NCBI RefSeq assembly: GCF_021608265.1
Contig: NZ_JAKIHP010000001.1
Span: 1,116,001 to 1,180,000, forward strand
Origin: Flavobacterium wongokense
Lineage (GTDB): Bacteria; Bacteroidota; Bacteroidia; Flavobacteriales; Flavobacteriaceae
Direction: 5' to 3'
DNA length: 64,000 bases
Both the position numbers and the translations under genes were made by a program. The notes under the pieces were generated by a model. That model was not told where the DNA came from. It worked only from the letters and a program-made list of their open reading frames with translations, and ran no database searches. This document shows, piece by piece, positions 41,772 through 50,545 of this stretch (the first letter of the stretch is position 1; the number at the start of each line of letters is the position of its first letter).

Positions 41772-42446
41772 ATGAAGCAAAACCAGGAACATACCAACCA
41801 GAAAAACATCAGCTATTATGACAAGATAGCTGCGGCATACGACACCATTCTTAAGCATGAAGTCAAGAATGACCTAGTGCGCAAAAAAGTGGCGCAGCAA
41901 TTCATTTCACAGGTAAAGGAAGGTTTGGTTTTGGATTTTGGTGGCGGAACAGGAGAAGATTTAAAATGGCTTTCAGCGAATAATTATTCGGTAATTTTCT
42001 GTGAACCATCATCTGGGATGAGAGGAATTGCTATGGAAAAATTCCCTAATTCAGGCATTACTTTCTTAAAAGAGGAACAAACTGATTTTACTAAATGGAA
42101 TCAAACGCTTCCTTTTCAGCAGAAAGTGAGTGGGGTAATTGCCAATTTTGCTGTTTTAAATTGTATTGTCGACATTGAGCTGCTCTTTGAAAATATGGCT
42201 TTAGTAATGGCTCCAAAAGCAGATTTGTTTTTTCTGGTTTTGGATTACGGGCTGAAAAAAAGAATCCAAATGCTGTTTGAAGCCAAACCAATGAAATTAA
42301 AGATTGAATATCAGGGCGAAGACCAACAGGTATATCTTCATTCGGTGACCGCAATCCGTAAGGCATCGAAAGCGAATTTTGAATTCATCTGTTGTGAACG
42401 ACTCAGGGAACACGGATTTTCATTAATCCATTTAAAGCGAAAATGA
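41772..42446 (+). CDS. Class I SAM-dependent methyltransferase (2)
   Basis: A 224-residue methyltransferase. I use ATG 41772, two codons after a TTG that overlaps the flippase stop. Motif I is LVLDFGGGTGEDLKWLSANN (about 57-76); SVIFCEPSSGMRGIAMEKFP gives the acidic second motif and GVIANFAVLNCI the post-I region. It is related in organisation to the methyltransferase at 33536. It overlaps the next gene by 4 bp. Confidence 0.88.
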   Translation: MKQNQEHTNQKNISYYDKIAAAYDTILKHEVKNDLVRKKVAQQFISQVKEGLVLDFGGGTGEDLKWLSANNYSVIFCEPSSGMRGIAMEKFPNSGITFLKEEQTDFTKWNQTLPFQQKVSGVIANFAVLNCIVDIELLFENMALVMAPKADLFFLVLDYGLKKRIQMLFEAKPMKLKIEYQGEDQQVYLHSVTAIRKASKANFEFICCERLREHGFSLIHLKRK

Positions 42447-43351
42447 GAAAGCTACTCAACATGATTTTATTTGGGCAATCCTTTTTTAAGGAGTTTCCTG
42501 CCGTTGCTTTAGATGCAAATTCAATGACGGATAAAGTGCTATTTGAAATCAACGGAAAGCAGTTTGACGTTTCCCAAACGCAATGGCTTTTGTCATTGGA
42601 ACCTATGGTTTTCGGAATCTGGTCTGACAATGATTTGGGTATCGATAAAGAATCGAATTGCCAATTGCATTTCCATTCGAAAGAAAATATAAGAGTTGCT
42701 GTTTTGGAATTAAAATTCACCGATTCCATATCCGAAAAGGAAGGAATGCTGTTTTTGTTTGAAGTACAGCATAGCGAAGTGTTTTATTGCAGCTCTTTCA
42801 AAATGAGGCTGATTTATAACCTGTATTACAAAAGGCCTGGACAATCGTTTAGCCAGTTTAACAAATTGGCTGCGGCATTTAGTTATCCAAGAAAGGTGAG
42901 GCTGATTTCTTTTAAAAAGGAAGGTTATTTCAACATTTTTCCAATGGATTTGGCTGGAAGTGTTCCCGAAACAGACTGGTTTGTGTTTGGATTGCGGCAT
43001 TCGAACAAGACTTTGGAACGCATAATTGAGGAAGGAAAAATTGCAGCGTCTGAATTTCCGGCTTCGCTGAAAGAAGAGATTTATGCATTGTCAAAGCATC
43101 ATTCCGGGAATCCGCCAGAGTTGGATTCATTGCCATTTGACCTAAAACCGACCCAAGAATTTGAATTCCCAATCCCTGAAGCGGCAATAAAATATCATGA
43201 AATAGAAATTAAAAAAACACTAAATTTAGGAAGCCATATGTTGTTGTGGGGAAAGGCAATAAATACGGTTACGGTAAATGAGGAAAAGCCCAATTTATAT
43301 CACATCCACTTTCTAAATTATCTCAATAATCCGGAATATAGCCTGGTTTAA
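42443..43351 (+). CDS. Flavin-reductase-like split-barrel protein
   Basis: A 302-residue protein. Residues 140-300 show the flavin reductase pattern: SYPRKVRLISFKKEGYFNIF (compare PRPVALVTT...G..N in the family), GLRHSNKTLERIIEEGK and LGSHMLLWGKAINTVTV (compare GDH.LF.G.V). The N-terminal 140 residues are unrecognised. If it binds FMN, it could pass electrons to the radical SAM enzymes or reduce cobalamin; that is inference. Assignment rests on pattern only. Confidence 0.6.
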   Translation: MRKLLNMILFGQSFFKEFPAVALDANSMTDKVLFEINGKQFDVSQTQWLLSLEPMVFGIWSDNDLGIDKESNCQLHFHSKENIRVAVLELKFTDSISEKEGMLFLFEVQHSEVFYCSSFKMRLIYNLYYKRPGQSFSQFNKLAAAFSYPRKVRLISFKKEGYFNIFPMDLAGSVPETDWFVFGLRHSNKTLERIIEEGKIAASEFPASLKEEIYALSKHHSGNPPELDSLPFDLKPTQEFEFPIPEAAIKYHEIEIKKTLNLGSHMLLWGKAINTVTVNEEKPNLYHIHFLNYLNNPEYSLV

Positions 43352-43360
43352 TCAAATAAT

Positions 43361-44881
43361 ATGTCAAACAAAATCATCATATTCAATCCCAAAAGCGCCA
43401 ATGGCAAGCATAGAATCCCAAATTCCATCCTGCAGGTTGGAGCTTCCATTCATGGGAAATACGAATACGTTTTTGTCGATGGGAATCTCGAGAAAAATCC
43501 GTGGCAGACTATTGAGAACTATTTAAAAACAGGTGGATTTAAATATTTCGGTTCAACCGTGATGCCTGGGCCTCAATTGCGTCAGGCGATTCCGTTTACC
43601 AAAAAAATAAAGGAACTTTTTCCGGAAACGACAACAATTTGGGGAGGTTATTTTGCGGCCAATCAATACAAGGTTTCGTTAGAATCGGGTGTTGTGGATT
43701 ATGTGATTAACGGACCTGGTGATGTCGCTTTTCCGGCTTTAATCGATGCATTGGAAAACCATAAAAAGGAAGAAATATTCTTTATCAAAAACCTGATTTA
43801 TAAAAACGAAAAAGGCGAAATCACCAAAACTGCTGTCGAAGCTTTATTGGACCAGGATACGTTGCCCAAGTTTCCTTATGATTACCTGAATTCCTTTTAT
43901 CCGGTCAAAAATTATTTGGCCAAAACCTTTATGGGCAATAAAACGCTGTCCTATCATTCGAGCATGGGCTGTCCGTTTTCGTGTTCGTTTTGCGCCGTAG
44001 TCCCAATTTACAATGCCAAATGGAAAGGCATGTCGGCCGCGCGAATCTATGAAGATGTCAAATATTTTAAGGAAAAACACAACATTGACGCGGTTGAATT
44101 CCACGATAATAATTTCTTTACAGCCAAAAAAAGGGTTTTGGAATTTTCCGAATTGATCATGAACGACAACATCAGTTATTGGGGTGAAGGCCGAATTGAT
44201 ACCATCAATATGTACAGCGATGAGGATTTAAAACTAATGCGGAAAGCGGGTTGCAAAATGATTTTCCTTGGTGCCGAAACCGGTAATGATGCCGTGCTGA
44301 AGCAAATGAACAAAGGCGGAACGCAAAGTGGGCAGATGATTAAGGATTTTGTGCTGCGGATGAAAAACGCCGATATTATTCCCGAACTTTCCTTTGTATT
44401 GGGAATGCCGGCGAAAACTGAAAAAGAGGTGTATGACCAGATTTTGTGGGACATTAATTTCATCAAGGAAATCAAGCAGATCAATCCGAATGCCGAGATT
44501 ATCATTTACCTTTTTAGCCCGGTTCCAACCGAAGGTTCCGAATTGTACCAACAGATTCTGGATGCCGGATTTTCATTTCCGCAGCATTTGGAAGACTGGA
44601 TTTCACCAAGCTGGGAGAATTTCGATTTGCGAAAAAACCCATTGACACCTTGGTTGAAACCATATATGATTGACACGATTAAAAATTTTGAAACGGTTCT
44701 GAATGGGTATTATCCAACGGTTTCCGATTTTAGGATTCGCGGATTCAAAAAAATCATTCTGCAGTCGGTTTCGAGTTTGAGGTATAAAACCGGAATTTAT
44801 AATTATCCTTATGAGATTAAGGCTTTGCATAAATTGTGGAAGTACCGTCAGCCTGAGATTGAAGGTTTTTATTCTGAGTAG
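43361..44881 (+). CDS. B12-binding-domain radical SAM protein (3)
   Basis: A 506-residue enzyme, the most diverged of the three. The cobalamin-type domain (1-150) is recognisable by VGASIHGKYEYVFVDG and VVDYVINGPGDVAFPALIDAL, without DxHxxG. The iron-sulfur motif is Cys204-x3-Cys208-x2-Cys211 (MGCPFSCSFCAVV), followed by GCKMIFLGAETGNDAVL and SPVPTEGSELYQQI. It begins 9 bp after the flavin-reductase-like gene. The reaction is unknown. Confidence 0.9.
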   Translation: MSNKIIIFNPKSANGKHRIPNSILQVGASIHGKYEYVFVDGNLEKNPWQTIENYLKTGGFKYFGSTVMPGPQLRQAIPFTKKIKELFPETTTIWGGYFAANQYKVSLESGVVDYVINGPGDVAFPALIDALENHKKEEIFFIKNLIYKNEKGEITKTAVEALLDQDTLPKFPYDYLNSFYPVKNYLAKTFMGNKTLSYHSSMGCPFSCSFCAVVPIYNAKWKGMSAARIYEDVKYFKEKHNIDAVEFHDNNFFTAKKRVLEFSELIMNDNISYWGEGRIDTINMYSDEDLKLMRKAGCKMIFLGAETGNDAVLKQMNKGGTQSGQMIKDFVLRMKNADIIPELSFVLGMPAKTEKEVYDQILWDINFIKEIKQINPNAEIIIYLFSPVPTEGSELYQQILDAGFSFPQHLEDWISPSWENFDLRKNPLTPWLKPYMIDTIKNFETVLNGYYPTVSDFRIRGFKKIILQSVSSLRYKTGIYNYPYEIKALHKLWKYRQPEIEGFYSE

Positions 44882-45553
44882 ATGAGATTGTTTTTAAAGA
44901 AAATATCACACCCTTTTCTCAAGTTTGGTTTGCAGTTTTACTACTCTAAACCTAGGGATTATTGCTATCAGGATATTTCTGTCAAAATCCATCCAGATGT
45001 TTTCCCACCCCAAATGACCTTTAGCACCAAAATCCTTTTGGATTTTATCAATGAAATGAATCTGGAAAACAAAACAGTTTTGGAATTGGGTTGTGGCAGT
45101 GGAATCATCTCACTTCTCGCAGCAAAGAAAAAGGCATTCGCAATCGCTTCTGATATCAATAAGACGGCTTTAAATTATCTGGAAAATAATGCTTTAAAAA
45201 ATAAGCTGCAGGTTCAGGTTGTGTATTCGGATTTGTTTGATGAAATCGGGAATCAGGAATTGGATTATATCATTATCAATCCACCGTATTATCCGAAAAA
45301 GCCCAAAAATATAAAAGAGCAGGCGTGGTTTTGTGGCGAAAACTTCGAGTATTTTGACAAGCTTTTTTCACAACTTCCAAAATATTTATCAAACGAAACC
45401 CAATGCTACATGATATTGTCGCAGGATTGCGATTTGGAAAAAATAAAAACCATCGCACGTAAAAATGAAATGGCTTTTGAACTTGTTTTAGAGAAAAAGG
45501 ATTTGGTTGAAACCAATTATATTTTTAAAGTAAGAAACGATACGTGGCCTTAA
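44882..45553 (+). CDS. Methyltransferase with NPPYYP motif (PrmC-like fold)
   Basis: A 223-residue enzyme beginning immediately after the previous stop. Motif I is TVLELGCGSGIISLLAAKK (about 64-82) and the catalytic motif is IINPPYYPKKPKN, the NPPY type used by methyltransferases that modify amide or exocyclic nitrogen (HemK/PrmC, N6-adenine, L11-like). It is the last gene of the radical SAM operon and its 3' end overlaps the convergent DUF5916 gene by 29 bp. Confidence 0.85.
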   Translation: MRLFLKKISHPFLKFGLQFYYSKPRDYCYQDISVKIHPDVFPPQMTFSTKILLDFINEMNLENKTVLELGCGSGIISLLAAKKKAFAIASDINKTALNYLENNALKNKLQVQVVYSDLFDEIGNQELDYIIINPPYYPKKPKNIKEQAWFCGENFEYFDKLFSQLPKYLSNETQCYMILSQDCDLEKIKTIARKNEMAFELVLEKKDLVETNYIFKVRNDTWP

Positions 45554-48155
45554 TCAAAAAGATATTTTCGGGTTTTCTTCCTAATATCTGCGAATCAAGG
45601 CTGTTGAATAAATCGTCTTTTGGATTTCCGAAACCAGTCGTTCCCTGAGACCAAACCAGGAATATTTCAGAACCCGGAATGTATTCCCAACGCAGAACCA
45701 AATTGGAGCGAAACTGCACATAGGCAAAATCGGGATTTTCAATAGTATAATCTGTTGCGCCGTTTGCATCTTCATCGACCAAATAAGTGTTGCTTGCTGT
45801 ATCAAAGGAAATCTGGTTGGCATCAAAAACTTCAATCCGGTTCCTGAAATAACTCGCAGTCGGATTTACAACCTTGTTAAAGTCCTTATACCTTCCCCTC
45901 GAAATGAACGGTTCACCGTAGTATTGAATCGTTAGGTTTGGATTGATATTATAATCGAGCCTCACCGAAGCGCCAAGCGTCCTTTGGTCGATATCGGCCA
46001 TGATATACCTTGGTGTACTTCCAAAATTGGTTTGGGTTACGTATTGTGTTTTACTTTTGTTGATTGAATAATTTGGATATACCGAAAAGGTTAGCGCATT
46101 TATAGGCTGCAATGTAAATCCGGTGTTGAATTCGGCATACGAGAACGAATTGTTTTTTCCTTGAGAATACACTCCTCCAATTTCACCCCGCAATTTTTTC
46201 CTGGAATCGGTGCCAAAATTAAAGGAATTGAATAATTCCTCAGAATATCGGAACCTTGGTCCGCCCTGAAGTACGGTATTGGTATAAATGCGTGGTTTGT
46301 AAACAAGCTGGTAATTCAAATACCAATTGTTTTTGGTATTGGCATCAGAGCTTAGGGTAAACTGCGTCCTATTGTGGTTTCCATCAAAATCGTAAGTGGT
46401 CATTTGCTCGAAGCGGGAATTTATCCTTCTAAAAACACCGATTGGCTTTAAGGTTTGATACGTCAGGATTCCGATTTGTTTGATGTCGTCAGCCTGTCTT
46501 AAAAAACCAACGTCATTGAGTTCCAATTCGGGCGAACGCCAGGAAAAAAATCCGTAATAACGCCAATGCCCTACACTTGATTTCCCAATTTCAAAACGAC
46601 CTCCGGTTCCGGTTAGGGAAGTTCTGTTTTCATCAACATTTACATGCCCGGCATCAACCCTTTGGAACAAATGCGTGAGTGAGCGTTGGGTTTCGGTGAT
46701 GGCTTCCTTGCTTCCGGTTACGTGGCTCCCAACAATGTGCCCTGTTAGGTAGTATTTCCTGTTCTTCCAGTTGTGGTTAAAATCAATTCCGGCAGTATAG
46801 GCCGATTTCCTTAAATAATTAAGCTCGCCATCCTGCAGGTTCCTATTTGTGGAAGTGAAAATTCCACCGATGAAACTATTGCGGTTGTTGAAATCCTTTT
46901 GCGCCCTTGCCACAAAATAATTGGTCATGGGTTCGACAATTTCCTCACGTTGGGTTACGTTGTCACTGACTTTTGCAAATTCCTTATCGGTCAAACTTTC
47001 CAAAATTCCCAATGACCAGCCGTTTTTTGTTTTTCCACTAAATTTGGCCGCGCCAAGGATTGTCGTATTGTCCGGGATGTCAACATATTCTCCGGCTGTG
47101 GTATTCGGATAGCCCTGCGGATTTCTTCCAATCCTTCTGGAATAAAAAAGATTGTCCTGGCCGTCGGCAAATTGGTAGTTAAAAATATTTTTATTCTCAA
47201 CAAAGAAAGGCCTTCTTTCCTGAAAGAATATTTGGAATCCGTCTAATGCAATGGCAGCAGGATCGGCTTCCACCTGTCCAAAATCAGGATTGATGGTTAG
47301 GTCTAAAGTCAGGTCGTTGGTAATCCCAATTTTGGCATCAAGACCACCATTTAGTTTGGTATCCTTTCCGTCCCTAAATGGATTTCCTTCTTCTTTTGGA
47401 TACGTTTTAAGTTGTGTAACCACAAAAGGCTGGATTTCTAATTGTTTTTGAGGTTGTATATTGATGAGTCCGCGTAATTCTCCAAATTCACTTACCCAAC
47501 CCGGAGCGTCAAGCGGGACACGCTGCCAGACAGAACGTTCTTCGGCCCTGAAAAACCTTCTTTGAACCTGTAATCCCCAGATTTGTTCCTTGTCATTTCC
47601 AAACTTTAGCTGGCTCAGTGGAATTTTTACTTCGGCAGTCCAGCCTTCCTCGTCAATAGCCGTTTTCAGCACCCATATTGGGTTCCAGCTTCCGTCCCAG
47701 TTATTGCCATTAAAAGAAATGAACTCATCACCTTTTACTCCCGAAACCGATGAGGTAAAAGAAAATCCGGTGCGTTTATCGTGGTAACTATCGATGTTGA
47801 CTTCAATCCAATCCCCCTCAAAACCATCGCGGCGCGACATCCGTTTTACAATCTTTTTTGGGTCTTTGTCATAACATCGGAACGCAAAATAAAGGTAGTT
47901 TTTGTCGTAAACTATCTTGAATTTGGTTTGCTCCGTTGGTGGAGTATTTTCATCGGGTTCGCGTTCTATAAAATCGGTTGCCCATTCGACAGTATCCCAA
48001 CAACTATCGTCGAGTTTTCCATCTACTTCAGGAGCTTTGAGTCCGTCTATGGGTTTTGTGGTATAAACCCTTTTCTCTATCAGAGGCTTATCCTGAGCCT
48101 GAACAGCTGCAAAAGGCAATAAAAGCAGAATGAATAGTTTGGTTGATGGCTTCAT
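45525..48155 (-). CDS. DUF5916 outer-membrane protein with CBM9-like N-terminal domain
   Basis: An 876-residue exported protein: signal peptide (FILLLLPFAAVQAQ), then a family-9-type carbohydrate-binding-like domain (about 40-230; APEVDGKLDDSCW, YLYFAFRCYDKDP, EEGWTAEVKIPLSQLKF) and a long beta-rich part (NPDFGQVEADPAAIALDGFQ, FFQERRPFF) ending in a barrel-type strand FLIKATYRFLL. This is the standard DUF5916 layout of Bacteroidota. Substrate unknown. It converges on the radical SAM operon. Confidence 0.9.
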   Translation of the reverse strand: MKPSTKLFILLLLPFAAVQAQDKPLIEKRVYTTKPIDGLKAPEVDGKLDDSCWDTVEWATDFIEREPDENTPPTEQTKFKIVYDKNYLYFAFRCYDKDPKKIVKRMSRRDGFEGDWIEVNIDSYHDKRTGFSFTSSVSGVKGDEFISFNGNNWDGSWNPIWVLKTAIDEEGWTAEVKIPLSQLKFGNDKEQIWGLQVQRRFFRAEERSVWQRVPLDAPGWVSEFGELRGLINIQPQKQLEIQPFVVTQLKTYPKEEGNPFRDGKDTKLNGGLDAKIGITNDLTLDLTINPDFGQVEADPAAIALDGFQIFFQERRPFFVENKNIFNYQFADGQDNLFYSRRIGRNPQGYPNTTAGEYVDIPDNTTILGAAKFSGKTKNGWSLGILESLTDKEFAKVSDNVTQREEIVEPMTNYFVARAQKDFNNRNSFIGGIFTSTNRNLQDGELNYLRKSAYTAGIDFNHNWKNRKYYLTGHIVGSHVTGSKEAITETQRSLTHLFQRVDAGHVNVDENRTSLTGTGGRFEIGKSSVGHWRYYGFFSWRSPELELNDVGFLRQADDIKQIGILTYQTLKPIGVFRRINSRFEQMTTYDFDGNHNRTQFTLSSDANTKNNWYLNYQLVYKPRIYTNTVLQGGPRFRYSEELFNSFNFGTDSRKKLRGEIGGVYSQGKNNSFSYAEFNTGFTLQPINALTFSVYPNYSINKSKTQYVTQTNFGSTPRYIMADIDQRTLGASVRLDYNINPNLTIQYYGEPFISRGRYKDFNKVVNPTASYFRNRIEVFDANQISFDTASNTYLVDEDANGATDYTIENPDFAYVQFRSNLVLRWEYIPGSEIFLVWSQGTTGFGNPKDDLFNSLDSQILGRKPENIFLIKATYRFLL

Positions 48156-48221
48156 GGTTGTGATGATTGATATTAAATAGTCACCACATTCAACGAATTG
48201 TTACATGATATGTCAAATATT

Positions 48222-49247
48222 TTAATGTAACTTTTTGGTTGAATCACGCTGACGCAATTCCGTTTTAATGGTAGTTGTTGTAAAAGTGAATGTTTCTTCC
48301 TCGCTTTCCAATTTATCAATTAGTAATTTGGCGGCAACTTCACCAATTTCAGGGCCGTGTTGGCTGACCGTTGACATGCTTGGTGTCATTCGGCGCGACC
48401 AAAGACCATCGGCAAAACCAATCAATTGTAAATCCTGTGGGATTTTGTATCCGTTCTGGATTCCGAGTTTCATGGCCGTTACAGAAGCGTGTTCGTCAAG
48501 GGCAAAAACACCATCGGGTTTGTTCTTTTTGAAAAAACCGCCAATTTTCGAGTTGAATTCGTCGCTGTCATTGGTTAGGATTACTAAGTTTTCATCCAAT
48601 TTCAATCCTTTATTTTCGAGTGCTTTGTAAAATCCTTGTGCGCGTAGTTTGCCAACACTCAAATTATCGATAGCTGAAAGCAGTGCAATTTTTTTGCAGC
48701 CACTTTTAAGAAGGTGTTCCGTTGCGTTTACCGCCGATTCAAAATCATCAACAATAACCTTATCACAATTTACTTCGTCGGCAATGCGGTCAAACATAAC
48801 AATTGGAGTGCCTTCATTGATGATGTTGGTGAAATGGTCAAATTTTTGAAGCTTTTGGGATTCCTCTGCAATCGAAAGGATGAAACCGTCGATCGTTCCG
48901 TTGCTCAGCATTTCGAGTGCATTGATTTCCTTTTCTGAAGATTCGTTGGAAATGCAGGTAATTACTTTATAGCCTTTTTCGTCAGCTACTTTTTCGATGC
49001 CGCTAAAAACTTTGGCAAAAAAGGAATTCAGGATGTTCGGAATGATAACGCCAATGGTCTTTGTTTTCCTGTTTTTTAAGCTTAGCCCAATAACATTGGG
49101 TTTGTAGTTTTTCAATTTGGCATATTCCTGAACACGTTGCTTGGTTGGTTCGCTGATTTCCGGGCTTCCATTGAGTGCTTTGGAAACTGTAGAGACAGAA
49201 ACACCTAACTCTTTTGCAATTTGTTTTAATGTGGCTTTCGATTTCAT
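48222..49247 (-). CDS. LacI-family transcriptional regulator
   Basis: A 341-residue regulator: helix-turn-helix TLKQIAKELGVSVSTVSKALNG (6-27), hinge helix region ending NVIGLSLKNRKT, and a periplasmic-binding-like effector domain (TIGVIIPNILNSFFAKVFSGIE, PDGVFALDEHASVTAMKLG). Members usually regulate sugar or nucleoside uptake and catabolism. No sugar genes are adjacent; the DUF5916 gene lies 66 bp downstream. Its targets are unknown. Confidence 0.93.
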   Translation of the reverse strand: MKSKATLKQIAKELGVSVSTVSKALNGSPEISEPTKQRVQEYAKLKNYKPNVIGLSLKNRKTKTIGVIIPNILNSFFAKVFSGIEKVADEKGYKVITCISNESSEKEINALEMLSNGTIDGFILSIAEESQKLQKFDHFTNIINEGTPIVMFDRIADEVNCDKVIVDDFESAVNATEHLLKSGCKKIALLSAIDNLSVGKLRAQGFYKALENKGLKLDENLVILTNDSDEFNSKIGGFFKKNKPDGVFALDEHASVTAMKLGIQNGYKIPQDLQLIGFADGLWSRRMTPSMSTVSQHGPEIGEVAAKLLIDKLESEEETFTFTTTTIKTELRQRDSTKKLH

Positions 49248-49445
49248 TTATTAACAGCTTAAGATGTAAAAATAGTAAAATTTATACTCTAACGTCCCGA
49301 AGAAAATTTAAAGTTGCAGAAATTTTGTTAATAACTATGACGGTTTTGACGCAAAAAACACAAAGATTCCTACGTGCTAATGCCGTTCATTTAAAGGATT
49401 TTAGCTGAAAATTAAAACTTTATGAAAATATTTAAAAAAGGGGAC

Positions 49446-49475
49446 TTGCATTATTGATAAATAATTGTACTTTTG
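49446..49475 (+). promoter_or_regulatory. Strong promoter of the rplM-rpsI-rpsB-tsf cluster
   Basis: A -33 TTG (49446-49448), 19-bp spacer and -7 TACTTTTG (49468-49475) match the Bacteroidota consensus closely. The leader of about 40 bases contains CCC-TTTATT-GGG (49480-49491), a possible ribosomal-protein leader hairpin, before the GTG start at 49521. Confidence 0.7.
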
Positions 49476-49520
49476 CACTCCCTTTATTGGGAATGGAATG
49501 TTTAATTAAAATAAATTATT

Positions 49521-49976
49521 GTGAACAATTTAAGCTACAAGACAGTTTCAGTAAGCAAAGCCAATGCAGATAAGCAATGGATTGTTGTAGATGCTGAAGG
49601 TCATAACTTAGGTAGATTTGCTTCAAAAGTTGCGATGCTTTTAAGAGGTAAATACAAGCCAAGTTATACACCGCACGTTGATTGTGGAGATAACGTAATC
49701 GTTATCAACGCAGAAAAAATCAACCTAACTGGTAACAAGTTGGATGACAAAACGTACATCAGACACACAGGTTACCCAGGAGGACAAAGAAGCTTGACTG
49801 CTAAAGTAATGCAACAAAAAAACCCTGCATTATTAGTGGAAAAAGCTGTAAAAGGAATGTTACCTAAAAACAAATTAGGTGCAGAATTATTCCGCAATTT
49901 AAATGTAAATGTTGGTTCTGAGCACAAACATGAGGCTCAAAAACCAAAAACCGTAAATCTTAACGACTTAAAGTAA
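49521..49976 (+). CDS. rplM: 50S ribosomal protein L13
   Basis: A 151-residue protein of normal length with the family core WIVVDAEGHNLGRFASKVAMLLRGKYKPSYTPH and HTGYPGGQRSLTAK. The start codon is GTG at 49521; there is no in-frame ATG before the conserved region. It is followed by rpsI with a one-base TAATG overlap. Codon use shows high expression. Confidence 0.98.
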   Translation: MNNLSYKTVSVSKANADKQWIVVDAEGHNLGRFASKVAMLLRGKYKPSYTPHVDCGDNVIVINAEKINLTGNKLDDKTYIRHTGYPGGQRSLTAKVMQQKNPALLVEKAVKGMLPKNKLGAELFRNLNVNVGSEHKHEAQKPKTVNLNDLK

Positions 49977-50362
49977 TGGGAGTTATTCACAAAATCGGTA
50001 GAAGAAAATGTGCAGTTGCACGTGTTTATGTTTCAGAAGGAACAGGAAAAATTACCGTTAACAAAAGAGAATTCAACAACTACTTCCCAACAGCTACTTT
50101 ACAGTACAAAGTATTACAGCCAATGTCTATGACAAACAACGCTGACAACTTTGACGTAAAAGTAAATGTATACGGTGGTGGTTCAACTGGCCAGGCAGAA
50201 GCTGTGAGAATGGCAATTGCAAGAGCTATGTGTGAAGTGGAAGCTGAAAACAGAAGCATCCTAAAACCAGAAGGATTACTAACAAGAGATCCAAGAATGG
50301 TTGAGCGTAAAAAATTCGGTCAGAAAAAAGCGAGAAAGAGATTCCAATTCTCGAAACGTTAA
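49976..50362 (+). CDS. rpsI: 30S ribosomal protein S9
   Basis: A 128-residue protein with the family start IHKIGRRKCAVARVYVSEGTGKITVN and the C-terminal KKARKRFQFSKR tail that reaches the P-site tRNA. One-base overlap with rplM indicates translational coupling. Confidence 0.98.
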   Translation: MGVIHKIGRRKCAVARVYVSEGTGKITVNKREFNNYFPTATLQYKVLQPMSMTNNADNFDVKVNVYGGGSTGQAEAVRMAIARAMCEVEAENRSILKPEGLLTRDPRMVERKKFGQKKARKRFQFSKR

Positions 50363-50545
50363 TATTCGGTATTTACCAGAATATATTTTCAGATTATTTT
50401 TTACTATTAAATTAGAAATTAAAAACAAGTTGTCGATATTCCTTTTAAGGGAATAGTTTAGCATCCAAATGCAGTCCAAAGTCTTAATGATTTAAGCGAA
50501 AAAGGTGACGCATTGCTAATTCAACAGAACGTAAACTATTACACA
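50363..50545 (+). other. Long leader before rpsB
   Basis: This 183-bp gap holds a hairpin TATTCC-TTTTAAG-GGAATA (about 50438-50456) and then a G+C-richer stretch with repeats of ATCCAAATGCAGTCC-type sequence before the rpsB ATG. It may include the end of the rplM-rpsI message and an S2-responsive leader. No -7 promoter element was identified with confidence. Confidence 0.4.
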
